Shown in pieces: positions 8,608 through 17,207 of a DNA stretch of 27,187 bases; within the stretch, counting starts at the first letter, position 1; each line of letters begins with the position of its first letter. The stretch covers positions 13,793 through 40,979 of the forward strand of contig DPHE01000081.1 in the NCBI GenBank assembly GCA_003521815.1, given 5' to 3'. This DNA is from Colwellia sp. (lineage in GTDB: Bacteria > Pseudomonadota > Gammaproteobacteria > Enterobacterales > Alteromonadaceae). The notes under the pieces were generated by a model that was given only the letters and a program-made list of their open reading frames with translations, did no database searches and was not told where the DNA came from. Both the position numbers and the translations under genes were made by a program.

Positions 8608-9966
8608 TTAAGTTAATAAAAGGGTCGCGGTACCTAAAAAAGCAAAAATTCCAACGACATCGGTTACGGTAGTGATAATAACACTACCCGCTAAGGCGGG
8701 ATCAATATGAAGGCGTCTTAACATTAATGGAATAGATACGCCGGCTAAGCCTGCCGCAGTCATATTCATGAGCATGGCAATAGCTATTACGCCGCCTAAC
8801 ATTAAATCTTGCTTCCAGATGGCAACAAATGTGGCTATTAATAGAGCCCAAATTAGACCATTAAGAAAACCAATAGCGACTTCTTTTTTGAGTAATGATC
8901 GAGCGTTACTATCCCCTATATGACCTAGTGCCATACCACGGATAACGAGTGTTAATGTTTGATTTCCAGCTACTCCCCCCATACTTGGCACGAGTGAGTT
9001 TAATACCGCTAAAATAGCTAATTGCTGAAAAATTCCTTCAAACATACTAGTAACCGCTACGGCTAATAAAGCAGTGATGAGATTTACACCTAGCCACAAT
9101 GAGCGTTGTTTAGTACTTTTTATTACAGGAGCAAATGTATCTGCTTCATCATCTAAACCGGCCATACTCATCATGGAATGTTCAGCATTTTCACGAATAA
9201 TATCAATAACATCATCTATGGTTATACGTCCGAGTAAATGACCACTTTTGTCGATTATAGGCGCTGAAAACCAATCATGGCGTTCAAATAATTGTGCCAC
9301 TTCTTGTTCATCCATATTGGCTTGAACCGCTTCTATTTCTGCGTTAATCAGGGTTGAAATGATGATATTTGGCTGAGCGGTAATTATGGCTGCTAGTGAT
9401 ACAGCACCAATAAAAAAATTATTTCTGTCAACGACATAAAAAGAGTCAGTCGCTTCGGGTAATTGTCCTTTTAAACGTAAATAACGTAATACCACTTCAA
9501 CACTAACCTCTGGGCGAAAAGTAATGGTATCAGTATTCATTATAGCGCCTGCGGTGTCTTCTTCGTAAGACAGTGCAGTTTCTACTCGACTTCTATCTTG
9601 CGAGTCCATTGAATTGAGAACTTTACGGTAAATACCATCGGGTAGAGTACGTAAAACTTCTGCAATATCATCGACATCCATGCCTTCGGCAACAGCGGCC
9701 AGTTTTTCTGGTCGCATACTTTGTAAAATACCTTTACGTACCTCTTCATTTAATTCTTCTAGTATTTCACCGTGATGCTCTACATCAATCAGTTGCCATA
9801 AAACAGGACGAGTTTTGGCGGTTGAAGATTCAAGAATTAAGGCTAAATCATAAGCTGATATGTCTTGTAATAATTTACGCACATAAACAAACATACCACT
9901 ATCAAGGGCCTGATTGACTTGATGTAGTGTTTGATGAATATTCTCTTGCTCTAAAGTTTCAGACAT
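8608..9966 (-). CDS. mgtE: Magnesium transporter MgtE
   Basis: 452 residues, the usual MgtE length. An N-terminal helical superhelix domain occupies about 20-130 (with repeated acidic helices such as LEELNEEVRKGILQSMRPEK). Two CBS domains lie at about 135-260 (EEDTAGAIMNTD; GRITIDDVIDII). Five membrane helices follow at about 290-452. The pore region shows family landmarks: SLVPSMGGVAGNQTLTLVIRG, and TVTDVVG near the C-terminus with the conserved Asp of the Mg2+ site. MgtE is an inner-membrane Mg2+-gated channel. It is on the same strand as the npr block but 111 bases downstream of it, so it may have its own promoter; I see no M-box-like leader in that gap. Confidence 0.96.
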   Translation of the reverse strand: MSETLEQENIHQTLHQVNQALDSGMFVYVRKLLQDISAYDLALILESSTAKTRPVLWQLIDVEHHGEILEELNEEVRKGILQSMRPEKLAAVAEGMDVDDIAEVLRTLPDGIYRKVLNSMDSQDRSRVETALSYEEDTAGAIMNTDTITFRPEVSVEVVLRYLRLKGQLPEATDSFYVVDRNNFFIGAVSLAAIITAQPNIIISTLINAEIEAVQANMDEQEVAQLFERHDWFSAPIIDKSGHLLGRITIDDVIDIIRENAEHSMMSMAGLDDEADTFAPVIKSTKQRSLWLGVNLITALLAVAVTSMFEGIFQQLAILAVLNSLVPSMGGVAGNQTLTLVIRGMALGHIGDSNARSLLKKEVAIGFLNGLIWALLIATFVAIWKQDLMLGGVIAIAMLMNMTAAGLAGVSIPLMLRRLHIDPALAGSVIITTVTDVVGIFAFLGTATLLLT

Positions 9967-10077
9967 AAATATTACGTAAATTGGTTGTGTTTACATGATA
10001 AGTGGCTAACTTACATTAACTTAAGGTTAAGTCTATCGTAACTTAATGGGTTTAGCAGCTTTTTTGTGACTTTGTCG

Positions 10078-10377
10078 TTACTCTCCTTCATCAAATTTAT
10101 CAGAAATTAACTGGCTAATTGCTTGTAATGCTTGTGGTGCATCTACCCCTTGCGCGGTGACTTTTACCGTCGTTCCTTGTCCACCAGCTAATAGCATGAT
10201 AGCCATTATACTGCTGGCATCTGCTTCTTTTTCTTCTAATTCTAGATTGATAGTAGCGCTAAATTGCTGGCAAAGCTGTGCGAGTTTACTTGCAGCACGT
10301 GCATGCAGGCCTAACTTGTTAATAATCGTTAATTCTTTAGTGACTACAATGGTGTCATGGTGTTCTTTTGTAATCAT
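10078..10377 (-). CDS. npr: NPr, HPr-like phosphocarrier of the nitrogen PTS
   Basis: 99-residue HPr-family protein. The phosphorylated histidine is His25 in NKLGLHARAASKL; the segment ASSIMAIMLLAGGQGT matches the second HPr signature. In the nitrogen-related PTS, EI-Ntr (PtsP) phosphorylates NPr, which phosphorylates EIIA-Ntr (PtsN). The N-terminus is about 9 residues longer than in E. coli NPr. The start overlaps the rapZ stop by 4 bases (ATGA), so translation is probably coupled. It is the last gene of the rpoN-hpf-ptsN-rapZ-npr block. Confidence 0.95.
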   Translation of the reverse strand: MITKEHHDTIVVTKELTIINKLGLHARAASKLAQLCQQFSATINLELEEKEADASSIMAIMLLAGGQGTTVKVTAQGVDAPQALQAISQLISDKFDEGE

Positions 10378-11240
10378 AGAGGTAACAACTGTTTTACTTT
10401 TTTTATATCTCGATGATGTGTTTGTACGTCTTTTTGTTCTTTACGAAAGTTATTTGCTAACAGTTCGGTGATATAAACTGATCTATGTTTCCCACCGGTG
10501 CAACCAATAGCAATGGTGACATAACTACGATTATTACGCTCTAAATGTGGTAACCAAGTCATTATAAAGCTATTTATTTGCCAAATAAATTTGGTCACTA
10601 TGGGTTGGCTAGCAAGAAAGTCTTTTACGGGTTGTTCCAATCCAGTATAAGGTTTGAGTTCTTTTTCCCAAAAGGGGTTTGGTAAAAATCGCGCATCAAA
10701 AACATAATCAGCATCGGTAGGTATACCATGTTTAAAGCCAAATGATTCAAACACTAAAACCATGGAGCCCGTTTTATTACCTAAAATTCGCTCTCTAACT
10801 AAATCAGCTAATTGATGTGGACTTAATTGGCTCGTATTGATGTACAAATCTGCGTTGACGGAGATAGGCAGTAATAATTCTTTTTCTAAAGCAATAGCTT
10901 GATCAAGTGCTATATTTTTTTTGATTAAAGGATGTAAACGACGAGTTTCACTAAACCGACGAATAAGGTCGTTATCATCTGCATCTAAATAAAGCGTGGT
11001 GACGTCTACGGCACTAGGAAGATATTCAATGATTTCAGGAATATCTTTGGGGTCCTTTGGTAGGTTACGCACATCTAAGCTTACAGCAACATTTTCATAA
11101 TCATTAATAACGGTGTGAGCTAATGCCGGCAATAAATTAATGGGGATGTTGTCCACACAATAATAGCCTAAATCTTCTAACACTCTTAACGCGACTGATT
11201 TACCTGAGCCCGAACGACCACTAACAATAATAAGTTTCAT
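10374..11240 (-). CDS. rapZ: RNase adapter / nucleotide-binding protein RapZ
   Basis: 288 residues, near the E. coli length (284). Walker A GRSGSGKS spans residues 8-15 at the N-terminus, and the Walker B-like LDVRN lies near 55-59. The C-terminal domain carries GCTGGKHRSVYITELLA, the phosphate-binding loop region of the sensor/RNA-binding half. In E. coli, RapZ senses glucosamine-6-phosphate and delivers the sRNA GlmZ to RNase E, controlling glmS. Whether GlmZ-like RNAs exist here cannot be seen. It lies between ptsN (59-base gap) and npr (4-base overlap). Confidence 0.97.
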   Translation of the reverse strand: MKLIIVSGRSGSGKSVALRVLEDLGYYCVDNIPINLLPALAHTVINDYENVAVSLDVRNLPKDPKDIPEIIEYLPSAVDVTTLYLDADDNDLIRRFSETRRLHPLIKKNIALDQAIALEKELLLPISVNADLYINTSQLSPHQLADLVRERILGNKTGSMVLVFESFGFKHGIPTDADYVFDARFLPNPFWEKELKPYTGLEQPVKDFLASQPIVTKFIWQINSFIMTWLPHLERNNRSYVTIAIGCTGGKHRSVYITELLANNFRKEQKDVQTHHRDIKKVKQLLPL

Positions 11241-11299
11241 AGGTTTGATTTTCCGAATTGCGAGTTAATAGTTTTCAGCCATGCTAGATTGTCATCTGG

Positions 11300-11767
11300 T
11301 TATTGAATACTTTTAACTTTTTCTTGTTGTATTAAATCAAATAATTGCAGGTCATTTGTGCATTTACGTACTTGTTTTGCTGTTTTTCGTTCACTGAATA
11401 ATTGCGCAATACTTTGTAAGGTATTTAGGTGTTCTTGAGTACTATTTTGAGGAATAATTAAACAAATAAATATATCAACTGCTTGGTTGTCAATAGCGTC
11501 AAAATCAATGGCTTTTTTAGTTGTTAATAATACGGCCATCGCTTTATCGGTATTATTTAATCTAGCATGGGGGATTGCTATACCATTTCCTATGCCAGTA
11601 CTTCCCATTTCCTCTCTATTAAGAATGCTCTCTAATAAATCACTTGCATTACAATTACCCATTTTTTCGGCAGCCAGTAGGCAGATTTTTTCCAGAATAT
11701 GTTTTTTGCTGCTAGCAGGGGCTGCACATTGTGTGCAGTCCAGTGTTAATATATCTTGTAGTCTCAT
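11300..11767 (-). CDS. ptsN: EIIA-Ntr, PTS nitrogen regulatory protein PtsN
   Basis: 155 residues of PTS EIIA type 2 fold (E. coli 163). The phosphorylation site is His67 in the family motif GIAIPHARL. The later part (PQNSTQEHLNTLQSIAQLF) is the usual EIIA-Ntr segment. In enterobacteria the unphosphorylated form controls K+ transport and other targets in the cytoplasm. The start follows hpf by 14 bases; rapZ begins 59 bases after the stop. Together with npr it supplies the last two steps of the Ntr phosphorelay; the first enzyme, PtsP, is not in the window. Confidence 0.96.
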   Translation of the reverse strand: MRLQDILTLDCTQCAAPASSKKHILEKICLLAAEKMGNCNASDLLESILNREEMGSTGIGNGIAIPHARLNNTDKAMAVLLTTKKAIDFDAIDNQAVDIFICLIIPQNSTQEHLNTLQSIAQLFSERKTAKQVRKCTNDLQLFDLIQQEKVKSIQ

Positions 11768-11781
11768 AATTTTTTATAGTA

Positions 11782-12075
11782 TTAATGTTGCGAAATTTTG
11801 CCTTTGTATTTGAGTACCTGACGATCTAGTTTATCAATTAAGGTATCAATAGAAGCGTACATATCAGTATTCGTTGAAGAAGCAAAAACCTCTGTACCAT
11901 TCATATGAACAGTTGCTTCAGCTTTTTGGTTCAATTTTTCTATGGTTAGGACGACGTGCACATTATTAATCTGATCAAAATGGCGTTCTAATTTGGCAAA
12001 TTTAGTATCAACATATTCACGTAATGATGAGGTAATGTCTACATGGTGTCCGGTAAGATTAATTTGCATATGCAT
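11782..12075 (-). CDS. hpf: Ribosome hibernation promoting factor, short form
   Basis: 97 residues, matching short HPF/YfiA proteins (E. coli Hpf 95), without the C-terminal dimerisation domain of long HPF. The beta-alpha core starts MHMQINLTGHHVDITSSLREYVDTKFAKLERHFDQ-like, and a conserved basic C-terminal part reads DKLDRQVLKYKGK. It binds the 30S decoding region and promotes 100S dimers in stationary phase. It lies 32 bases downstream of rpoN and 14 bases upstream of ptsN, as in E. coli. The start may be the first or the third codon, both ATG. Confidence 0.96.
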   Translation of the reverse strand: MHMQINLTGHHVDITSSLREYVDTKFAKLERHFDQINNVHVVLTIEKLNQKAEATVHMNGTEVFASSTNTDMYASIDTLIDKLDRQVLKYKGKISQH

Positions 12076-12107
12076 GATCCTTATAGGGTAAGTACGGATA
12101 TTAAGCT

Positions 12108-13622
12108 TTAGAGTAAACTCTTACGTTGATTAGACGGTGGAATAGACAAAGATTCACGATATTTGGCTATTGTACGTCTGGCAACGTTAATTCCCTGCTC
12201 GGTCAATATTATGGCCATTTTACTATCACTTAGCGGTTTAGCAGGTATTTCCGCTAAAATGAGTTTTTTAATGAGTGATCGAATCGCAGTGGATGAACAT
12301 TCGCCACCATTTTCAGTACTAACATGACTTGAAAAAAAATATTTTAATTCAAAGATACCTCTTGGCGTATGCATATACTTATTAGTGGTTACTCGTGATA
12401 TGGTTGATTCGTGCATATCTACCGCTTCAGCAATATCATTTAATATCATAGGGCGCATTGCCTCTGCCCCATGCTCTAAAAAACCTTGTTGGCGTTGCAC
12501 GATACAATTTGATACTTTTAGTAAAGTATCATTGCGTGACTCTAAACTTTTTATAAACCACTTAGCTTCTTGCAAGTTTGATCGAATAAACTGTCCATCT
12601 TCACTCGATGATTTGGTCGTTTTTGTCATAGCGGCGTATTGTTGATTGATTGATAGCTTAGGTGCTGTGTCTGAGGTTAATTCAACAATCCAACGACCAT
12701 TTTTCTTCTCAACGGTAACATCGGGAATAACATATTGATCATCACCCCTAATAACTGTATCACCAGGGCGAGGGTTTAAGCTTTGAATTAAACGCATTAC
12801 TTCACGTAATTGTTCTTCTTTAAGGTGTGTTTTACGCATTAATTGGCGGTAATCTCTATTACCTAGTAATTCAATATGTTCGCTGATTATTAACTTACTT
12901 TCTTTTAAGAAAGGTGTTTCAGGGGCAAATTGATTTAGCTGAATTAACAAACAATCAGCAATAGATGGGGCAGCAACACCAATGGGGTCAAAAACATTAA
13001 TACGTTTTAATACCGCTTCTACTTCATCAAGTTCAAGATTTTCAATGCCAACACTTTCTAAAATATCTCCACATGAAACCGTGAGGTAACCTGCATCATC
13101 AACGGCTTCAATAATAGCGATTGCAATAGCTCTATCGGTATCAGAAAATGGTGTTAATTCCATTTGCCAAAGTAAGTGATCTTGAATTGAGTCAGTAGTT
13201 TCACCTTGATAGGTGTAATCTTCAGCGGGGCTAATGACAGCGCCCGTGTTAGATACACCTGCGCTATAGCTGTCTTCCCATGTAGTATCTATGTTCAACT
13301 CTTCAGGAATATCTTTTTGTTCCATTGCTTCAGTGGTGCTTATTTCATCAAGGGTTGCAGTAGCATCTTCTGTGCCATCAGTCACTTCTTTTGGTATATC
13401 GGTTACGGTTGTTGAAAAAGCTTGCTCTAGGTTATCTTCAACATGACTATTTGAATCAATTGTTTGTTCTTCATTAACTTCGAGTAAAGGGTTGCTTTCA
13501 AGGATTTCTTGAATTTCTTGCTGAAGCTCTAACGTTGATAACTGCAGCAGCTTGATCGCTTGTTGCAGTTGTGGTGTCATAGTTAGTTGTTGTCCTATAC
13601 GGAGTTGCAGAGTTGGTCGCAT
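12108..13622 (-). CDS. rpoN: RNA polymerase sigma-54 factor RpoN
   Basis: 504 residues (E. coli 477). The Gln- and Leu-rich region I (QLTMTPQLQQAIKLLQLS, about 12-29, continuing to ESNPLLE) contacts activator and promoter. An acidic, low-complexity region II of roughly 55-150 explains the extra length. The core-binding domain follows, then the helix-turn-helix (AEAVDMHESTISRVTTNKY), and the RpoN box ARRTIAKYRE at about 481-490 that reads the -24 element. It directs transcription of activator-dependent genes. It sits downstream of lptB after an 87-base gap with a hairpin, and upstream of hpf. Confidence 0.98.
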   Translation of the reverse strand: MRPTLQLRIGQQLTMTPQLQQAIKLLQLSTLELQQEIQEILESNPLLEVNEEQTIDSNSHVEDNLEQAFSTTVTDIPKEVTDGTEDATATLDEISTTEAMEQKDIPEELNIDTTWEDSYSAGVSNTGAVISPAEDYTYQGETTDSIQDHLLWQMELTPFSDTDRAIAIAIIEAVDDAGYLTVSCGDILESVGIENLELDEVEAVLKRINVFDPIGVAAPSIADCLLIQLNQFAPETPFLKESKLIISEHIELLGNRDYRQLMRKTHLKEEQLREVMRLIQSLNPRPGDTVIRGDDQYVIPDVTVEKKNGRWIVELTSDTAPKLSINQQYAAMTKTTKSSSEDGQFIRSNLQEAKWFIKSLESRNDTLLKVSNCIVQRQQGFLEHGAEAMRPMILNDIAEAVDMHESTISRVTTNKYMHTPRGIFELKYFFSSHVSTENGGECSSTAIRSLIKKLILAEIPAKPLSDSKMAIILTEQGINVARRTIAKYRESLSIPPSNQRKSLL

Positions 13623-13669
13623 CTACCTTAGTACATCCTATTCATTTTATTGCTGTGATTAACTTAATC

Positions 13670-13694
13670 GATACTTAAACATAGCTTAAGTATC
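13670..13694. other. AT-rich perfect hairpin between lptB and rpoN
   Basis: GATACTTAA (13670-13678) and TTAAGTATC (13686-13694) form a perfect 9-bp inverted repeat with a 7-base loop, in the 87-base gap upstream of rpoN and downstream of lptB. It has few G:C pairs and no adjoining T run, so it is not a typical intrinsic terminator. It could be an operator, an RNA-processing site or chance. Confidence 0.45.
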
Positions 13695-13709
13695 CTGTGT
13701 ATGTACTAA

Positions 13710-14492
13710 CTATAGCGTGAATTGTTCACCAAGGTATACATCTCTTACTGTTTGATTAGCAAGAATTTGATTCGCGTCACCTTCGGCTATGATTTCACCA
13801 TGGCTCACTATATAAGCGTGCTCACAAACATCAAGCGTTTCACGAACATTATGATCGGTTATAAGTATGCCAATACCACGCTCTTTAAGGTGAATAATTA
13901 TTTTTTTGATATCACCAACTGAGATAGGATCAACACCGGCAAAGGGCTCGTCGAGTAATATAAATTGTGGTTCAGCAGCAAGTGCTCGAGCAATTTCTAC
14001 TCGGCGTCTTTCACCACCAGACAAACTCATACCTAAGTTGTCTTTGATGTGGTTGATATTAAACTCTTCTAATAAGTGTTCTAACTTCTCTTGCCTTTCT
14101 TGTTCATTAAGGCTTTTTCGTGTTTGTAAAATAGCCATAATATTGTCTGTAACGGTAAGTTTTCTAAATATTGAAGCTTCTTGTGGTAAATAGCCGATAC
14201 CTTGACGCGCTCGTTCGTGCATAGGGGCAAGTGTTACATCTTCGTTATTAAGAAGTATTTTGCCATCATCATTGGGTACTAGCCCGACAATCATATAAAA
14301 AGAAGTCGTTTTACCTGCACCATTTGGACCTAACAAACCAACGATTTGACCGGCACTAACGGATAAACTGACATTTATAACCACTTGTTTACTTTTGTAA
14401 GATTTTGATAAACCTTGCGCAATTAACGTTGATTTAGGTAAATTATCATTATAAATGATCGTATGATCCGCATTATTTGTTATCACTGTCAT
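13710..14492 (-). CDS. lptB: LPS export ABC transporter ATPase LptB
   Basis: 260-residue ABC ATPase (E. coli 241; about 18 extra N-terminal residues). Walker A GPNGAGKT is at 55-62, the signature LSGGE at 157-161, Walker B FILLDEP at 177-183, and the switch His at 214. The segments RQGIGYLPQEASIFRKLTV and EPFAGVDPISV are LptB hallmarks. With LptF and LptG (not in this window) it powers LPS extraction from the inner membrane into the LptC-LptA bridge. The ATG lies within lptA (20-base overlap), so translation may be coupled. No later ATG lies before the ATPase core, so the longer N-terminus is real unless a GTG at codon 3 is used. Confidence 0.97.
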   Translation of the reverse strand: MTVITNNADHTIIYNDNLPKSTLIAQGLSKSYKSKQVVINVSLSVSAGQIVGLLGPNGAGKTTSFYMIVGLVPNDDGKILLNNEDVTLAPMHERARQGIGYLPQEASIFRKLTVTDNIMAILQTRKSLNEQERQEKLEHLLEEFNINHIKDNLGMSLSGGERRRVEIARALAAEPQFILLDEPFAGVDPISVGDIKKIIIHLKERGIGILITDHNVRETLDVCEHAYIVSHGEIIAEGDANQILANQTVRDVYLGEQFTL

Positions 14493-15045
14493 TCGCTTTC
14501 TTTGTTTTAAGTTCAGGGCTGTTTTGTTGGACGGTTATTTGGACAGATTGTAAAATAGTAGTAACATGTTCATACTTACTACTTTGCCCCTCTAATTTTT
14601 CGTTTAAGGTGTTGTAAGTGATAATATCACCACTCATTTTACTGCCAGCTTGTTTTACTTGAGCATTTCCTGAAACGGTAATAGTATGTTGATCTGGCTG
14701 ATATTGTATTTGATTGGCCTGTAAGCTAATTAAACTACCATCTTCTAACTGTTGTTTAAAAAGAGCAGGTTTGCCCTTTGCAAGATAAATGTCAAACTTC
14801 TCGCCTGTTTTATCATCAACTTCACTAGAAACTTGCACTATGTCAGCAACGATAGAAATTGAGCCTTGGCGAATGCTAACATCATCTAAGTAACTGGCTA
14901 TTTTATTTTTTAAATCAGCAGATTGACGTTTAGACTTAATGGTGATCTCTTGGTTAATATCTTGTTTAGAGGCATTAACAGGTGCTGCTAGGCCAAAAAT
15001 TAGCGAAGTAAGCAATAGACCAGTAGTGAATTTTTTTATGGTCAT
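14473..15045 (-). CDS. lptA: Periplasmic LPS-binding protein LptA
   Basis: About 190 residues of the LptA/OstA-like beta-jellyroll family, forming the periplasmic bridge between LptC and LptD. The chosen start MTIKKF gives a clean signal peptide (basic start, hydrophobic core GLLLTSLIFGLA, likely cleavage after VNA). An ATG 42 bases upstream (15087) inside lptC would add 14 residues ahead of the signal and seems less likely. The jellyroll region shows DDVSIRQGSISIVAD, LQANQIQYQPDQHTITVSGNAQV and MSGDIITYNTLNEKLEG. It begins 7 bases after the lptC stop and overlaps lptB by 20 bases. Neither start has a strong ribosome-binding site. Confidence 0.92.
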   Translation of the reverse strand: MTIKKFTTGLLLTSLIFGLAAPVNASKQDINQEITIKSKRQSADLKNKIASYLDDVSIRQGSISIVADIVQVSSEVDDKTGEKFDIYLAKGKPALFKQQLEDGSLISLQANQIQYQPDQHTITVSGNAQVKQAGSKMSGDIITYNTLNEKLEGQSSKYEHVTTILQSVQITVQQNSPELKTKKANDSDNK

Positions 15046-15052
15046 TAAGGGA

Positions 15053-15652
15053 TTAGCTATTATTTTTTTTGTAAATGGTGCGTACATGCTCAGTCAGTGT
15101 CATTTGTTTGGTGTTTAAGTCAATTATCAAGCCCGAGCCATACATTGTGAAGTCTTTCCCTTGCACCATCACTGTTTGATCTGAACTGATAATATTAGTA
15201 TTTAAATCTAATTCTAAATATTTACAATGTATTTCTTGTATTAAACTATTTTCATCGGTAGCCGTTAAGTGTACGCGATGATTCAAAATAACCCTATTGT
15301 TTTTATACAGTGTCGCTTCTTTTGCGCTAAGTTTCCATGGATAACTCTGTGTTCCAGCCAAAGATTTTTTTGACTGGATGTTTTTCGTTGGGTATAAAAT
15401 GTAATGTGGTAATTCAAAGTGGGTAAGTTCAAGTTTAGCGAAATGCTCCATACGATCAGCGACGATTGAGTGGGATAGTTGTCCTAATGTAGTATAAATA
15501 TCACTTTTTAGTGCCTCGGCAATAAAATCGGGGGTTAATTCATTTGTAATACTTTCGCTAGGTGTCGTTTGCGCGTAACGCCATTCAATAATGGCATAAG
15601 CCATGCCTCCTAATAATAGCGTCAATAAAGCTAAAAAATTTAGCCTTGTCAT
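15053..15652 (-). CDS. lptC: LPS export protein LptC
   Basis: 199 residues (E. coli 191). A single N-terminal membrane anchor covers residues 5-21 (NFLALLTLLLGGMAYAI), followed by a periplasmic LptC jellyroll domain. Family-like segments include HFELPHYILYPTKN, WKLSAKEATLY, and the end TMYGSGLIIDLNTKQMTLTEHV. It ties the LptBFG transporter to LptA. The start overlaps the kdsC stop by 4 bases (ATGA). LptC is poorly conserved, but length, anchor, domain style and position between kdsC and lptA make the call firm. Confidence 0.95.
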   Translation of the reverse strand: MTRLNFLALLTLLLGGMAYAIIEWRYAQTTPSESITNELTPDFIAEALKSDIYTTLGQLSHSIVADRMEHFAKLELTHFELPHYILYPTKNIQSKKSLAGTQSYPWKLSAKEATLYKNNRVILNHRVHLTATDENSLIQEIHCKYLELDLNTNIISSDQTVMVQGKDFTMYGSGLIIDLNTKQMTLTEHVRTIYKKNNS

Positions 15653-16218
15653 ATACTCGCGCCTTTTGCGTCTTCAAGTGAATTTTGACATTGCATGATT
15701 AAATCACAAACTTCTCTGACTGCCCCAAACCCTCCTCGAGTAAATGTCGTATAATCAGCTTTTGCTATTACCATTGGGTGTGCATCCTGTACGGAAATAC
15801 CTAAACCTACTTGTATAATGCAAGGCATGTCAGGCATGTCATCACCAATGTAGGCTATTTCGTCGATATTAATAGTAAGCTCTTTAGCCAAAGTGAGTAA
15901 AGCGGGTAGCTTGTCTTCTTGTCCTTGAATAATATGTTCAACATTAAGAGCGGTCATACGTTTGGCAACAATAGCTGAGCGTCGGCCGGTAATAATAGCT
16001 ACAGCAACACCACTGCTGCCAAGTGCTTTTATGCCAAAGCCATCCTTGGTATGGAACGCTTTTAATTCTTCACCGTCATTACCTAAGTAGATTCTGCCAT
16101 CGGAAAAAACGCCATCTACATCGCAGACTAAAAGTTTTATTTTTTTAGCCTTAGTTAGAATACTTTCGTTAACCATGCCGTATAAGGTATTCGGGTTTGT
16201 GTTAAGTACATTGTTCAT
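15649..16218 (-). CDS. kdsC: 3-deoxy-D-manno-octulosonate 8-phosphate phosphatase KdsC
   Basis: 189-residue HAD-family phosphatase (E. coli 188) that removes phosphate from Kdo-8-phosphate to give Kdo for LPS inner core. HAD motif I is DVDGVFSD at residues 33-40 with nucleophile and acid/base Asp; motif II lies in IITGRRS; the later motif is IGDDMPDMP. The start is set at the ATG that overlaps the kdsD stop as TAATG, preceded by AGGTG at 7 bases. An in-frame ATG 18 bases further upstream is less likely. It is tightly coupled to lptC by a 4-base overlap. Confidence 0.96.
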   Translation of the reverse strand: MNNVLNTNPNTLYGMVNESILTKAKKIKLLVCDVDGVFSDGRIYLGNDGEELKAFHTKDGFGIKALGSSGVAVAIITGRRSAIVAKRMTALNVEHIIQGQEDKLPALLTLAKELTINIDEIAYIGDDMPDMPCIIQVGLGISVQDAHPMVIAKADYTTFTRGGFGAVREVCDLIMQCQNSLEDAKGASI

Positions 16219-17183
16219 TAAAGTACACCTGAGCAAAGTAGATCATGCATATTCATTGCTCCAATGGGTTGTTGTTGTTCATTAACAACAATTAAGCCGT
16301 TAATTTTTTTATCTTCCATTATATGCAATGCTTGTGCTGCTAACATATTACGTTGTGCGACTGTTGGTGATCTTGTCATTACAGAGGAGATAATGTCTTG
16401 ATGAATATCTATTCTTTCATCTAAAATACGGCGTAAATCACCATCGGTAAATAAGCCAACTAACTCTTTATTATCATTAACAATAGCGGTCATACCTAAG
16501 CCTTTTTGAGACATTTCTACTAGAGCCTCTTTGATTAGCGCCCGCTCATTTACTACCGGTATGCGTTCACCTTGGTGCATTATATCATTCAAGCATAATA
16601 ATAAGCGTTTGCCCAAGCTACCGCCAGGGTGCGATAAAGCGAAATCATCGGCAGTAAAGTCTCTAGCATTAAGTAGGGCAACTGCAAGTGCATCCCCCAT
16701 AACCAGAGACGCAGTAGTACTTGATGTGGGTGCTAACCCTAATGGACAAGCCTCTGTTGTTACTTTAGTACAAACATGAGAGTCAGCCAATTTGGCTAAG
16801 GTAGAGGTCGTATTACCTGTCATAGAAATAAGTTTAGCACCAATGCGTTTGATGACGGGAATAATAGCTAACACTTCTCTAGTTTCACCCGAATTAGAAA
16901 TAGTTAGCACGACGTCATCTTTAGTGATCATCCCTAAATCACCGTGGCTCGCTTCGCCGGGGTGAACAAAAAATGCGGGAGTACCGGTACTGGCTAATGT
17001 GGCTGCTATTTTTCCGCCAACATGGCCAGATTTCCCCATACCAATAACGATAACGCGGCCTTTACAGTTAAACATTAACTGGCAGGCCTGTTCAAAACTG
17101 TCATCTATATATTGCAATAATTCAATAATAGCTTGTTGTTCAATATTAATGACATTCTTGGCAAGTTGTTTAAAATTATTCAT
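16218..17183 (-). CDS. kdsD: Arabinose-5-phosphate isomerase KdsD
   Basis: 321 residues (E. coli 328). It converts ribulose-5-phosphate to arabinose-5-phosphate, the first dedicated step towards Kdo. The N-terminal SIS sugar-isomerase domain (about 40-180) shows GMGKSGH (48-54), HPGEASHGDLGM and SNSGET (96-101). Two CBS domains fill about 205-321 (LGMTAIVNDNKELVGLFTDGDLRR and KKINGLIVVNEQQQPIG-type repeats, quoted in part). It starts 24 bases after the yrbG stop and ends in a 1-base overlap with kdsC. The neighbouring kdsC and lpt genes confirm the Kdo/LPS role rather than a catabolic paralogue. Confidence 0.96.
   Translation of the reverse strand: MNNFKQLAKNVINIEQQAIIELLQYIDDSFEQACQLMFNCKGRVIVIGMGKSGHVGGKIAATLASTGTPAFFVHPGEASHGDLGMITKDDVVLTISNSGETREVLAIIPVIKRIGAKLISMTGNTTSTLAKLADSHVCTKVTTEACPLGLAPTSSTTASLVMGDALAVALLNARDFTADDFALSHPGGSLGKRLLLCLNDIMHQGERIPVVNERALIKEALVEMSQKGLGMTAIVNDNKELVGLFTDGDLRRILDERIDIHQDIISSVMTRSPTVAQRNMLAAQALHIMEDKKINGLIVVNEQQQPIGAMNMHDLLCSGVL
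16226..16230 (-). promoter_or_regulatory. Ribosome-binding site deciding the kdsC start
   Basis: AGGTG on the minus strand, inside the last codons of kdsD, lies 7 bases before the ATG at 16218. It supports the TAATG-coupled start over the upstream in-frame ATG. Confidence 0.55.
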
Positions 17184-17207
17184 GAATCTAACTCAGTAAG
17201 TAAGCGT

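Noticed and set aside
9967..10077. Possible Mg2+ riboswitch leader before mgtE
   Set aside because: The gap is only 111 bases, very AT-rich, with only a weak 6-bp TTAAGT/ACTTAA symmetry and no structured conserved core or terminator.
10157..10471. 104-residue plus-strand open frame across npr and the rapZ 3' end
   Set aside because: Antisense to two strongly identified genes and spans their overlap; no support as a protein.
12385..13415. Plus-strand open frames opposite rpoN
   Set aside because: Shadows of rpoN; the minus frame has all sigma-54 landmarks including the RpoN box.
15046..15087. Longer lptA start at 15087
   Set aside because: It would place 14 extra residues before the signal peptide and extend the overlap with lptC; the ATG at 15045 gives a normal signal sequence.
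16219..16236. Longer kdsC start at 16236
   Set aside because: The ATG at 16218 has the better ribosome-binding site, the TAATG coupling, and gives the family length.
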